The position numbers were made by a program, and so were the translations under genes. The notes beneath the pieces were generated by a model. It saw nothing but the letters and a program-made list of their open reading frames with translations, was not told the DNA's origin and made no database searches. Below are positions 42,723 through 51,151 of a stretch of DNA of 64,000 bases, in pieces; position 1 is the stretch's first letter; every line of letters starts with the position of its first letter. Source of the DNA: PNAI01 sp035501735 (lineage in GTDB: Bacteria; Pseudomonadota; Alphaproteobacteria; Rhizobiales; Xanthobacteraceae); NCBI GenBank assembly GCA_035501735.1, contig DATJVR010000055.1:1-64000 (forward strand). Direction: 5' to 3'.

Positions 42723-42738
42723 TTATATTATAATATAA
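42723..42738. promoter_or_regulatory. Perfect AT-only palindrome between chvI and chvG
   Basis: TTATATTATAATATAA is a perfect 16-bp palindrome made only of A and T in a GC-rich genome. It begins 15 bp after the chvI stop and ends 27 bp before the chvG start. It could form a hairpin in the mRNA, be a protein binding site, or supply a -10-like element for separate chvG transcription. Confidence 0.4.
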
Positions 42739-42765
42739 TGATTAGAGTATCGTGCGCCCACTGAA

Positions 42766-44658
42766 GTGACGATCACTTCGGGCAAACGAATTGGCAGCGA
42801 TTCAGTGCTCGACCGGACCACAAAAGATTCGCCAAACGTCGCCGGAACGTTGAGTTCCGACGAGCAATTCGAGCATGCCGAGATCGAGCCGTCCATTCCG
42901 CCGCGCCAGCGTGCTGTCCGCGAACCGACCGAAGGCGGCCTTGCCAGCGCGGCGCATCGCTTCTGGCGGTTTTCGGCCGGCCATATTTTTTCCAGTCTCA
43001 CGCGGCGCATCGTCATCCTCAATGTTGCCGGACTCATGGCGCTGGTCATCGGCATCCTTCATCTGTCGCAGTTTCGCGCCGGCCTGATCGAAGCCCGCGT
43101 GCAAAGCCTCGAGGTGCAGGGCGAGATTATCGCCAACGCCATCGCCACCGCCGCCACCTCCGATACGGAATACGGTTTCGCCGACCAGGACCGTCCCTTG
43201 GAGTTGCGCCCGGGCGAAAACTATGGAACGGGCGATGATAGCATGTCCGGGCAGCAGTTTTCGATCAATCCGGAACGCATCGGGCGGGTATTGCAGCGTC
43301 TGATATCTCCGACCGAAACCCGCGCCCGCATCTACGATCTCGAGGGCTCGCTGATCATCGACAGCCGCGACCTTTTTGTCCCCGGCGAGATCACGCAACT
43401 GGAATTGCCGCCGCCTAACAGCGAGCATCCTGGCTTCCTCAATCGCACCTGGAAGGCGCTGAAGACCTGGTTCAATCGCGGCGATCTTCCGCTTTACGTG
43501 GAGCACGGGCCGAATGCCGGACTGGATTATCCGGAAGTGGCCGAGGCGCTGTCGGCCAACAAGACCAGCAGCATGGTGCGTGTCGACAGCCAGGACGAAG
43601 TGATTGTCTCGGTGGCGGTGCCGATTCAGAGCTTCAAGGCAGTGCGCGGTGCGTTACTGCTGTCCACGCGCGGCGGCGATATCAATGCCGCCGTCGAAAG
43701 CGAGCGGCTTGCCATCATCAAGGTGTTTCTGATCGCCACGAGCGTCATGGTGTTGCTCTCGGTGCTGCTTGCCGGCACCATCGCCGGCCCGGTACGGCGG
43801 CTGGCCGACACCGCCGAACACGTGCGCCGCCGTATCCGTTCGCGCGTGGAAATTCCCGACTTCACCGCGCGGCATGACGAGATCGGACATTTGTCGGGTA
43901 CGCTCCGAGACATGACCGATGCGCTCTACAGCCGCATCGAGGCGATCGAGAGCTTCGCTGCCGATGTCGCGCACGAACTGAAGAATCCGCTCACGTCGCT
44001 GCGCTCCGCAGTTGAAACTCTTCCTTTGGCCAAGACCGCGGAAAGTCAGAATCGGCTGTTCGCCGTCATCCAGCATGACATCAAGCGGCTCGACCGCTTG
44101 ATCTCCGACATTTCTGAAGCCAGTCGGCTCGATGCCGAACTGCAGCGCCACGAGATCAAGCCGGTCGACTTGACCAAATTGCTGTCGACCGTGGTGACGA
44201 TCCAGAACGAGATGCGCAAGGAAAACGATGTGGGCGTGTCGCTCGCCTTCGAAGGCAGCAATTTGCGGGCGTTCGTGGTGCCCGGTCACGATTCGCGCCT
44301 TGGCCAGGTGATCAACAATCTGATCGACAATGCACGTTCGTTTTCGCCGCCCGGCAGCACGGTGCGCGTCGTCTGCCGGCGCCTCAAGGACGAGGTCGAG
44401 ATCATTGTCGACGATGACGGACCCGGCATCCGCCCAGACGCGCTCGAACGAATCTTCGAGCGCTTCTACACCGATCGCCCGCATCAGGGGTTTGGGCAGA
44501 ATTCCGGGCTCGGCCTTTCGATCTCCAAGCAGATCGTGGAGGCGCACGACGGCCGACTATGGGCCGAGAACCGCACCGGCGTCGCCCACAGCGAGGGCGA
44601 GCCGCCGCCAGTGCTCGGGGCCCGGTTCGTGATCAGGCTGCCGGCCTACCGATCCTGA
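42766..44658 (+). CDS. chvG: Sensor histidine kinase ChvG
   Basis: Inner-membrane histidine kinase of about 630 residues, partner of ChvI. It has a charged N-terminal cytoplasmic tail, membrane helix 1 near residues 82-102, a periplasmic domain to about 315 (with ARIYDLEGSLIIDSRDLF, a dCache/stimulus-sensing-type fold), helix 2 near 318-342, HAMP, then the DHp with His403 in VAHELKNPLTS and the ATPase domain with NLIDNARSFSP, DDDGPGIRPD and GLGLSISKQIVEAH. The start is GTG 42766; GTG 42805 is possible. No hprK or ptsH follows, unlike the usual rhizobial arrangement. Confidence 0.93.
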   Translation: MTITSGKRIGSDSVLDRTTKDSPNVAGTLSSDEQFEHAEIEPSIPPRQRAVREPTEGGLASAAHRFWRFSAGHIFSSLTRRIVILNVAGLMALVIGILHLSQFRAGLIEARVQSLEVQGEIIANAIATAATSDTEYGFADQDRPLELRPGENYGTGDDSMSGQQFSINPERIGRVLQRLISPTETRARIYDLEGSLIIDSRDLFVPGEITQLELPPPNSEHPGFLNRTWKALKTWFNRGDLPLYVEHGPNAGLDYPEVAEALSANKTSSMVRVDSQDEVIVSVAVPIQSFKAVRGALLLSTRGGDINAAVESERLAIIKVFLIATSVMVLLSVLLAGTIAGPVRRLADTAEHVRRRIRSRVEIPDFTARHDEIGHLSGTLRDMTDALYSRIEAIESFAADVAHELKNPLTSLRSAVETLPLAKTAESQNRLFAVIQHDIKRLDRLISDISEASRLDAELQRHEIKPVDLTKLLSTVVTIQNEMRKENDVGVSLAFEGSNLRAFVVPGHDSRLGQVINNLIDNARSFSPPGSTVRVVCRRLKDEVEIIVDDDGPGIRPDALERIFERFYTDRPHQGFGQNSGLGLSISKQIVEAHDGRLWAENRTGVAHSEGEPPPVLGARFVIRLPAYRS

Positions 44659-44891
44659 AGGGCGCGTCGAAAGCGCTGATTCGCCGGCCGGCGGAGCCGG
44701 CTGGAAATTCAAGATTATTTTGATCCTTCAGAGGCTTAAGTCCTCATTTACCATGTAATGCTAGTGATTTTCGCGGAGCACCCGCTTGCTCGGCCGGATA
44801 GGTCGCGAGCTGAAGGTGCTCACATTGTCTGCCGGCCAGCTGTTGCGATCATGCCCGTAATCCCAAATCGCCTCTCCCGCGGAACGTGCGC
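44659..44891. terminator. Post-chvG intergenic region with GC palindromes
   Basis: The 233-bp gap after chvG has a perfect palindrome CGCCGGCCGGCG at 44682-44693 and a GCCGGC pair at 44683-44688 and 44696-44701, followed by an AT-rich stretch containing ATTATTTT. This may terminate chvIG transcription. The remainder should hold the chemoreceptor promoter. No gene was found in it. Confidence 0.4.
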
Positions 44892-46973
44892 ATGACAAGC
44901 GACCGGCTTCCCGTCTCCAATAATTCAGCGCGCCCTCCCGCACCGACGTCGACATTTTTCGGCGGTATGAATTCAAAGTTTGGCATCAGCGCGAAGCTTC
45001 AGATCGTCTTTGGCATCGTCGCATGCATGACCCTCATTGCTGGCGCGACGGCTTTTCTCTGGTTTTCGGCGGTCGAGAATGTCGTGCGTCAATTCACCGA
45101 CCATCAAGTTCCGGTGATGACCGACTCGATGCGGCTCTCGGTGGTTTCCGGTGAAATCTCTGCGGCGGCTGCACGTTTCATCAGCGCCAAGACCACCGAA
45201 GATCAGGAAATGACAATTTCGCTGATCGCGCGCAAGCGCGCCGAGCTCGGGATCGTGATGGAGCGTGTCAAGAAAACGACCGGCAAAATCCCTGCGTTCC
45301 AAAAATTCATGGAATTGTCGGATCGGCTGGAAGCCAATATTACAACGCTTGAGCATACCATCACAGAGCGCACCGACCTGTCCGCGCAGACGGTGACGCT
45401 GCTCGAGGCCCTGCATCGCGTCCATGCCCAGGTGATCGAAAAGCTTCCTCAGCTGAATAACGCTCTTCAGTCACTTGAGCTTTTGGAGAAGGCCCACCTC
45501 ATTGTCGGCCTGCTCGACGAAGCCGCGATGGCTCAGGACACCGATGCAGTGAAACCGCTTCAGGATCGCTTCAATACGGCGATCGAATCCTTCGACAAGG
45601 CCACATCGGCGCTCACCAATGAGGACATCAAGCGAACGACGAACCAGCTTGCGTACTTCGGACGAGGGCAGACAAGCGTGTTCGAACACCGCGCGAGCGA
45701 ACTGTCGGCAGCCGCGCAAGTGGATAGAGCCATTGCTGAAAACATCGCCATCCAACGCGAGCTCGCAGGCGTTGTTGCCTCGCTCGTCGGCGAAGCCGAA
45801 TCCAGCATGGAAAGCGGCATTGCTGCTCTGTTCGAAAATATCGATCACAGCCGCATGCTGCTGCTGCTGGTAGTCGGCGCGAGCATATTCGCGGCCGGCA
45901 TCGGGATAAACTACGTCCGCCGCAAGCTGGTCGGCCGCCTGCTTGCGATCGGAAACGCCATGCGGCTTCTTTCCTCCGGCGAAGTCAATTTCAAGGTTTC
46001 GGAAGTCGCTGAACACGACGAGCTTGGCCAGATGGCGCGTTCGCTCGAAGTTTTCCGCTCGAGTGAGATCGAGCGGCGCGGGCTCGCCGAACGCGAACAC
46101 GAAGAACAGGCTCAACAGCGGCAACGCGCGGCCACCATCGACCAGATCATCGGCGAATTCCGTGCCACGATGACCTCCGCGGTGCGCACCGTTACCGACA
46201 ACGTTCTGCGCATGCAGGAAACCGCGCGCAACTTGTCGAAGATCGCGAACGAGGCCGATCAACAGGCGCACGCCGTTTCGATCTCGTCGGAGACCACCTC
46301 GACGAACATGCGGGTCATGGCCGATGCCAGTGATCAGCTGGATGGTTCCATCCGCGAGATCAACGGGCAGGCCGTGCAGGCGCACGGCGTGGTCCAGCGT
46401 GCGGCGGAACTGTCGCGCTCGACCGACCAACTGGTTGGACAATTGTCAGCCGGCGTCGAGCGCATCGGCGACGTGGTCAAGCTCATTCGCGACATCGCCG
46501 AGCAGACGAATCTGCTTGCGCTCAATGCGACGATCGAGGCGGCACGCGCGGGCGACGCGGGCCGCGGCTTCGCGGTGGTCGCCGCCGAAGTCAAGGCGCT
46601 CGCCAATCAGACTGCCGGCGCGACCGAAGATATCAATGCCCAGGTCGGCACCATTCAGAATCTGACCAATGACACGGTCAATGCCATCCGCTCGATCGGC
46701 AAGGTGATGAACGACATTGACCTGATCAGCGCGGCAATCGCGGGAGCCGTCGAGGAGCAGACGACTTCGACCGAAACCATCGCGCAAAATGTGCAACAGG
46801 CTTCGGTCGGGGCGAGCGAGCTTGCCAATAACATGGCGGTCGTGACCAAAGCGGTCGACGCCACTAATCAGGTGGCTAGCGCCATGCTCAAGACCTCGGA
46901 AACATTTTTGGTGCAGGCGGGCACCATCGAGAAAGCTGTCGATCTATTCATCAAGAAGGTGGCAGCGGCTTGA
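44892..46973 (+). CDS. Methyl-accepting chemotaxis protein
   Basis: Transmembrane chemoreceptor of about 693 residues. Helix 1 is near residues 36-58, followed by a largely helical periplasmic sensor of roughly 250 residues without a recognisable PAS or Cache fold, helix 2 near 318-336, HAMP (MRLLSSGEVNFKVSEVAEHD), and the signalling domain with the kinase-contact hairpin RDIAEQTNLLALNATIEAAR. No obvious C-terminal receptor-tail pentapeptide. No che genes are nearby, so it is an orphan receptor. The start could be GTG 44886, ATG 44892 or ATG 44967. Confidence 0.92.
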   Translation: MTSDRLPVSNNSARPPAPTSTFFGGMNSKFGISAKLQIVFGIVACMTLIAGATAFLWFSAVENVVRQFTDHQVPVMTDSMRLSVVSGEISAAAARFISAKTTEDQEMTISLIARKRAELGIVMERVKKTTGKIPAFQKFMELSDRLEANITTLEHTITERTDLSAQTVTLLEALHRVHAQVIEKLPQLNNALQSLELLEKAHLIVGLLDEAAMAQDTDAVKPLQDRFNTAIESFDKATSALTNEDIKRTTNQLAYFGRGQTSVFEHRASELSAAAQVDRAIAENIAIQRELAGVVASLVGEAESSMESGIAALFENIDHSRMLLLLVVGASIFAAGIGINYVRRKLVGRLLAIGNAMRLLSSGEVNFKVSEVAEHDELGQMARSLEVFRSSEIERRGLAEREHEEQAQQRQRAATIDQIIGEFRATMTSAVRTVTDNVLRMQETARNLSKIANEADQQAHAVSISSETTSTNMRVMADASDQLDGSIREINGQAVQAHGVVQRAAELSRSTDQLVGQLSAGVERIGDVVKLIRDIAEQTNLLALNATIEAARAGDAGRGFAVVAAEVKALANQTAGATEDINAQVGTIQNLTNDTVNAIRSIGKVMNDIDLISAAIAGAVEEQTTSTETIAQNVQQASVGASELANNMAVVTKAVDATNQVASAMLKTSETFLVQAGTIEKAVDLFIKKVAAA

Positions 46974-47036
46974 CGCCGCACCTGCGAACATGCCGCCGGT
47001 TTTGACATTGTCAGGCCCGGCCATAAGATTCCGGCA

Positions 47037-49436
47037 ATGGCCTTCCAATTCGTGCAGCCAGCAGCGAGCGTAGCCTCGTCCAAGTCGGGGGCGGGGACGA
47101 CCATGCTGGATCGGTCGCGTCAGGGTGAGCGGTTTCCGCTCGTCTCCGCGATCGGAATGTTTGCCCTCGCTTCGATCATCCTTGCGGTGCCGTGGCTCTC
47201 GGGCGCGGTCGCCATCCCGTATGACGCCAAGTCGCAATTCTATCCGCAGCTGGCCTTCCTTGCCCGGTCGCTCGCTCACGGCGAGTCTCCGTTCTGGACG
47301 CCGAATGTCTTTGCCGGCTGGCCGCAGATCGCCGACCCGCAGTCCCTGATCTTCTCGCCGATCTATTTCCCTTTGGCGCTGCTGGTTCCAAACCCCAGCC
47401 CGTATCTCGCCGATGTGGTTGAGTTCGGCTTGCTGTTCATCGGCGGCGTCGGTGTCATTCTTTTTTTCCGCGACCGCGGCTGGCACGTCGCCGGCGCCAT
47501 GGTCGCCGCCATCGCCTTTTCATTTGGCGGCTCGGCCGCATCGCGCATCCAGCATGTCGGCCAGATCGAAAGCCTCATGTTCCTGCCCTACGCATTGTGG
47601 CTCCTCTCGCGGGCATTGGAGCGTTCCTCCTGGCGCGCCGGTGCGGGCGCTGGTCTGTTCGGCGCCCTGATCGTGCTCGGCCGCGATCAGGTTTCACTGC
47701 TCGCAACCTATATTCTCTTTGGATTCGTCCTTTGGCATTGGTTCGTCGGCGCTGGCCGGCAAGCTCGATTCTTGGCAAGCTTCAAGCCGCTCGTCGCCGG
47801 CCTGCTCGTCGGCCTGCTCATCGTCGCTGTTCCGGTGACGCTGACGGGATTGCTGGCAGCCGATTCCAACCGTCCGGAGATCGGTTTTGTATTCGCCGGA
47901 CGCGGCTCAATGCACCCGGCCGATCTCTTCATGCTGGTGTTCGCCGATCTGTTCGGCGCTTCCGACTTCCACCGCGACTATTGGGGCCCGCCGAGCTACC
48001 CGTGGATGGATGCCTTCGGGTCGACGGATTTGTTCGTCCCGCAAAATGCCGGCCAGATCTATACCGGCGCGCTCGCGATCGTCGCCGTGCTGGGATTTGG
48101 GCTGCTGCGCGGCCAGCTATGGGCGCGTGAAATCCGTTTTTTTACCTTGGCCCTGCTGTTCACACTGCTCTACGAACTCGGCAAATACACGCCGGCATTC
48201 CAGGTGATGTACGATCTGCTCCCGGGTGTTCCGCTCTACCGCCGACCGGCCGACGCGACGTTCCTGTTCTGCGGATTCCTCGCCATCATCGCGGGCTATC
48301 TCATCCACCGCTGGCTCGACGACACGATGCCGCCTGCAAAGCGCTGGCAGCATGCGCTGGCGGTTGTGCTTGCGGTCGCGCTGATCGCCGGCGCCGCCGC
48401 TCTCGCCTCCCGCGTCGGCACGCTGCAGGTCGCCATGATGCCGATCCTGTGGGGTATCGCATTTGTTGCCGTCGCCATTCGCGTGCTCACCCGTGCGCGC
48501 CGGTTGGCCGAGCGGAACGCGCTCGCAGCCTGCGCGCTCGTTGCTCTCTTCAGCGTCGTCGATTTTGCCTGGAACAATGCGCCTAACGAATCCACCGGCC
48601 TGCCGTCGGCGAACTTCGACGCCTTGTGGACGAACACCAAGGACGAGACCGTCCTTCTGCTCAAGGACAAGCTTGCTGCCTCCGCCGCGTCCGATCGGCG
48701 CGACCGAGTCGAACTCATCGGCGTCGCCTACCATTGGCCGAACATCGGCCTGATCCATGATTTCGAACATCTCTTCGGCCACAACCCGCTTCGGCTCCAC
48801 GACTTCGTGCGCGCCACCGCCGCGCCGGACACGGTCGCCGCGCCCGACCAGCGCGAATTCACGCCGCTCTTGCCGTCGTACGATTCGATGCTTGAAAACC
48901 TCTTCGGCGTGCGCTTCATCGCCGTCAGCGTTCCGGTCGAGCAGGTCGACAAATCGCTCAAACCCGGCGATCTCACCCTGATCGCGCACACCAAGGACGC
49001 GTACGTCTACGAAAATCCACGTGCCTTGCCGCGCGTCATGCTTGCGACCGATTGGCGCAAAGCCGATTTCGAGGAAATGATCCGCGACGGGGGTTGGCCG
49101 GAGGTTGATCCGCAGCACACGGTCCTGCTCGAAGCCGCGCCGCCCGGATTTACCCCGAACGCGGCCGGCGGCAACGCCCGCATCGCAAGCTATCACAATG
49201 CCGAAATCGTCATCGACATCGATGCGCCGGCCGGCGGCATTCTTGTGCTCAACGACATCTGGCATCCCTGGTGGCGTGCGACCGTCGACGGCAAGCCGAG
49301 CGAGATCCTCAAGGCCAATGTGCTGTTCCGGGCGGTCGTGGTTGCGCCCGGCAAGCACGTCGTGCGTTTCGAATTCCACCCGTTCACCGGGGCGCTCGCG
49401 GAGCTGAAAGAAAAATTCACCGGTCCGCAGAATTGA
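47037..49436 (+). CDS. YfhO-like polytopic membrane protein
   Basis: A 799-residue membrane protein with about 11-13 hydrophobic helices in the first 520 residues and a C-terminal soluble domain of about 280 residues. The N-terminal PYDAKSQFYPQLAFLARSL with Asp, and the following HGESPFWTPNVFAGWPQIADP, match the catalytic-loop region of GT-C glycosyltransferases of the YfhO family; the C-terminal GGILVLNDIWHPWWRATVDG is also a YfhO hallmark. It probably transfers a sugar from a polyprenyl donor on the outer face of the membrane. ATG 47103 is an alternative start. Its end overlaps the next gene on the other strand by 20 bp. Confidence 0.85.
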   Translation: MAFQFVQPAASVASSKSGAGTTMLDRSRQGERFPLVSAIGMFALASIILAVPWLSGAVAIPYDAKSQFYPQLAFLARSLAHGESPFWTPNVFAGWPQIADPQSLIFSPIYFPLALLVPNPSPYLADVVEFGLLFIGGVGVILFFRDRGWHVAGAMVAAIAFSFGGSAASRIQHVGQIESLMFLPYALWLLSRALERSSWRAGAGAGLFGALIVLGRDQVSLLATYILFGFVLWHWFVGAGRQARFLASFKPLVAGLLVGLLIVAVPVTLTGLLAADSNRPEIGFVFAGRGSMHPADLFMLVFADLFGASDFHRDYWGPPSYPWMDAFGSTDLFVPQNAGQIYTGALAIVAVLGFGLLRGQLWAREIRFFTLALLFTLLYELGKYTPAFQVMYDLLPGVPLYRRPADATFLFCGFLAIIAGYLIHRWLDDTMPPAKRWQHALAVVLAVALIAGAAALASRVGTLQVAMMPILWGIAFVAVAIRVLTRARRLAERNALAACALVALFSVVDFAWNNAPNESTGLPSANFDALWTNTKDETVLLLKDKLAASAASDRRDRVELIGVAYHWPNIGLIHDFEHLFGHNPLRLHDFVRATAAPDTVAAPDQREFTPLLPSYDSMLENLFGVRFIAVSVPVEQVDKSLKPGDLTLIAHTKDAYVYENPRALPRVMLATDWRKADFEEMIRDGGWPEVDPQHTVLLEAAPPGFTPNAAGGNARIASYHNAEIVIDIDAPAGGILVLNDIWHPWWRATVDGKPSEILKANVLFRAVVVAPGKHVVRFEFHPFTGALAELKEKFTGPQN

Positions 49437-50394
49437 AATCGCGGAACACCATATCGGGGGCGCTGGTGTTGTGGCGCGACGGAACAGTGCGCCCCGCCCA
49501 AAGTTCCACCGCGCTCGCCTTTTTGAAATCCATCACCGGCGATCGCGCCCAGGCCTGACTGCCCTTGCTGCGCCAGCCGACCTGCGCGACGTCGGAATTG
49601 CCCTCGGTGACGAACATGGACCGCAACGCCGCGAACGGCCGATCGCCCGCGATTGGCGCGCTGAAGTTGACGTCGAGCACGATGCGATCCTGATCGAGCT
49701 TGTCGAGCCGCAGCGTGGCGCTGCCTCCGCGCACGAAGTTGAGGGTGAACGTCCGCGTGCTCGGTTCGAACGCCACGTCGCGAATATCCACCAGCGGCCG
49801 GCCGGAGGTTTCGATCGGCCCGATCAGGAACGAGGACCCATACGCGCTCCAGCGCAGATTGACCGGCGGCAACGGACGCGCGCGCCAATAGCCATCGGCC
49901 GGATAGAGCACCAAAATTTCGTCGGCGCGTCCGTCGCGCCAGGTCCACACCTGCAGCAGGTGAAATCCATTTTCAACACGGTTGCCGACGCGCACCGGCA
50001 CCTGGTTCGGCCGCCAGAAGCTCGGGAAGGTGAGACCGACAAGCCACCACTCCTCGGTCTCGTAGATCGTGAGCCGGCGTTTTTCGAAATGATAGACCGG
50101 ATCGTTCGACATGTCGCAGTTGGTGAAATCCGGCGCCCAGCGGTCGACCAGGATGGTGCCGACATAGGAGGGATGCACGGCCTCGATCGTGAGATGTCGT
50201 ACGTTGCCTGATTGCAGCTTGAGATAAACGTTGTCCTTCTCGGCGCAGAGCGTCGGCTCGCTGGCGTTGACGACATCGACAGCGAGCGGTTCAGCGGCCT
50301 GCGCTGTAGCTTGAGTTTCGAGAATTGCCATTGCGGGAACTGCAGCTCCAGATAGGACGCACCACAACCAGACAGCGCTGCGCCATCGACGCAT
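49417..50394 (-). CDS. Secreted beta-rich hypothetical protein in the opgH group
   Basis: A 325-residue protein from ATG 50394 with a signal peptide (RRWRSAVWLWCVLSGAAVPAMA). The mature part looks beta-rich with many Trp and aromatic residues (YETEEWWLVGLTFPSFWRPN, HLLQVWTWRDGRADEILVLY, PPVNLRWSAYGSSF). I do not recognise the fold. It is the last gene of the minus-strand group opgH-fkbM-this gene, beginning at the fkbM stop, so it likely acts on the same periplasmic glucan or a related product. Confidence 0.75.
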   Translation of the reverse strand: MRRWRSAVWLWCVLSGAAVPAMAILETQATAQAAEPLAVDVVNASEPTLCAEKDNVYLKLQSGNVRHLTIEAVHPSYVGTILVDRWAPDFTNCDMSNDPVYHFEKRRLTIYETEEWWLVGLTFPSFWRPNQVPVRVGNRVENGFHLLQVWTWRDGRADEILVLYPADGYWRARPLPPVNLRWSAYGSSFLIGPIETSGRPLVDIRDVAFEPSTRTFTLNFVRGGSATLRLDKLDQDRIVLDVNFSAPIAGDRPFAALRSMFVTEGNSDVAQVGWRSKGSQAWARSPVMDFKKASAVELWAGRTVPSRHNTSAPDMVFRDFNSADR

Positions 50395-50395
50395 C

Positions 50396-51142
50396 CTACC
50401 CTGCCAGAGCATAGACGTCACCGGAATTTGCATCATGCGGCAATGCCGATAGCCATCGCTCGATTTGCTTGCGATCGACCCAATCGTCGTGGACAAGTTT
50501 TTTGATATCTCCGAGCGCGGCGTTGAAGCGCGTCATTCCAAGTGCATGGCAGCGCTCGGCACAGGCGAGCGCAACATCGCGCTGGATGGTGGTGAATTCG
50601 AACGACAGCGCCGGAACGGCCTGCGTCAGGCCCGCCAGCGCTTCCGCCTCGAAGCCTTCGACATCGATTTTGATGAAGGACGGCCTGCCATGCTCGGCGA
50701 TCAGCGCGTCGAGCGTCGTCATCGGGACGGCAACCGATTTGGTCCAAGCCTGCCCCTCCCAGCCGGCGGCGCCATGAGCGGCCTGCATGAATTTTTGCGA
50801 GGCCGTCGATATCGTCGGATTATCTATATTTATCATAAGGTTAGCAACGCCGCTGGAGCGGCCTATCGCCGCCTCCTTGAGCACGACCGCACGGTCGCGG
50901 CCGTAGATCATACGCAGTACGCGCGCGAGCGCGGGCTGCGGCTCGAGCGCAACGACGCGTGCACCCAGGCGCCGAAATACGCCGATGTGATCACCCACAT
51001 GCGCACCGATGTCGAACACCAGATCGTCCGGCCGCACGAAACGCCGATAGAAATCGTCCATCGCGGCTGAGCGCTTGCGATGGCCGTAATAAATTCGCAA
51101 GGACCTGAAGACCCCGCGTGCCGTCCGCAGTGTTTCGAGCAT
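50396..51142 (-). CDS. FkbM-family SAM-dependent methyltransferase
   Basis: O-methyltransferase of the FkbM family, about 248 residues from ATG 51142 (TTG 51151 is an alternative). The SAM motif is DDLVFDIGAHVGDHIGVFRR, then VVALEPQPALARVLR, and post-motif TLDALIAEHGRPSFIKIDVEGFEAEAL, all FkbM hallmarks. FkbM enzymes methylate sugars and other small hydroxyl compounds. It sits 9 bp after opgH on the same strand, so it may methylate the OpgH product or a precursor. Confidence 0.9.
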   Translation of the reverse strand: MLETLRTARGVFRSLRIYYGHRKRSAAMDDFYRRFVRPDDLVFDIGAHVGDHIGVFRRLGARVVALEPQPALARVLRMIYGRDRAVVLKEAAIGRSSGVANLMINIDNPTISTASQKFMQAAHGAAGWEGQAWTKSVAVPMTTLDALIAEHGRPSFIKIDVEGFEAEALAGLTQAVPALSFEFTTIQRDVALACAERCHALGMTRFNAALGDIKKLVHDDWVDRKQIERWLSALPHDANSGDVYALAG

Positions 51143-51151
51143 CGCCGGCAA

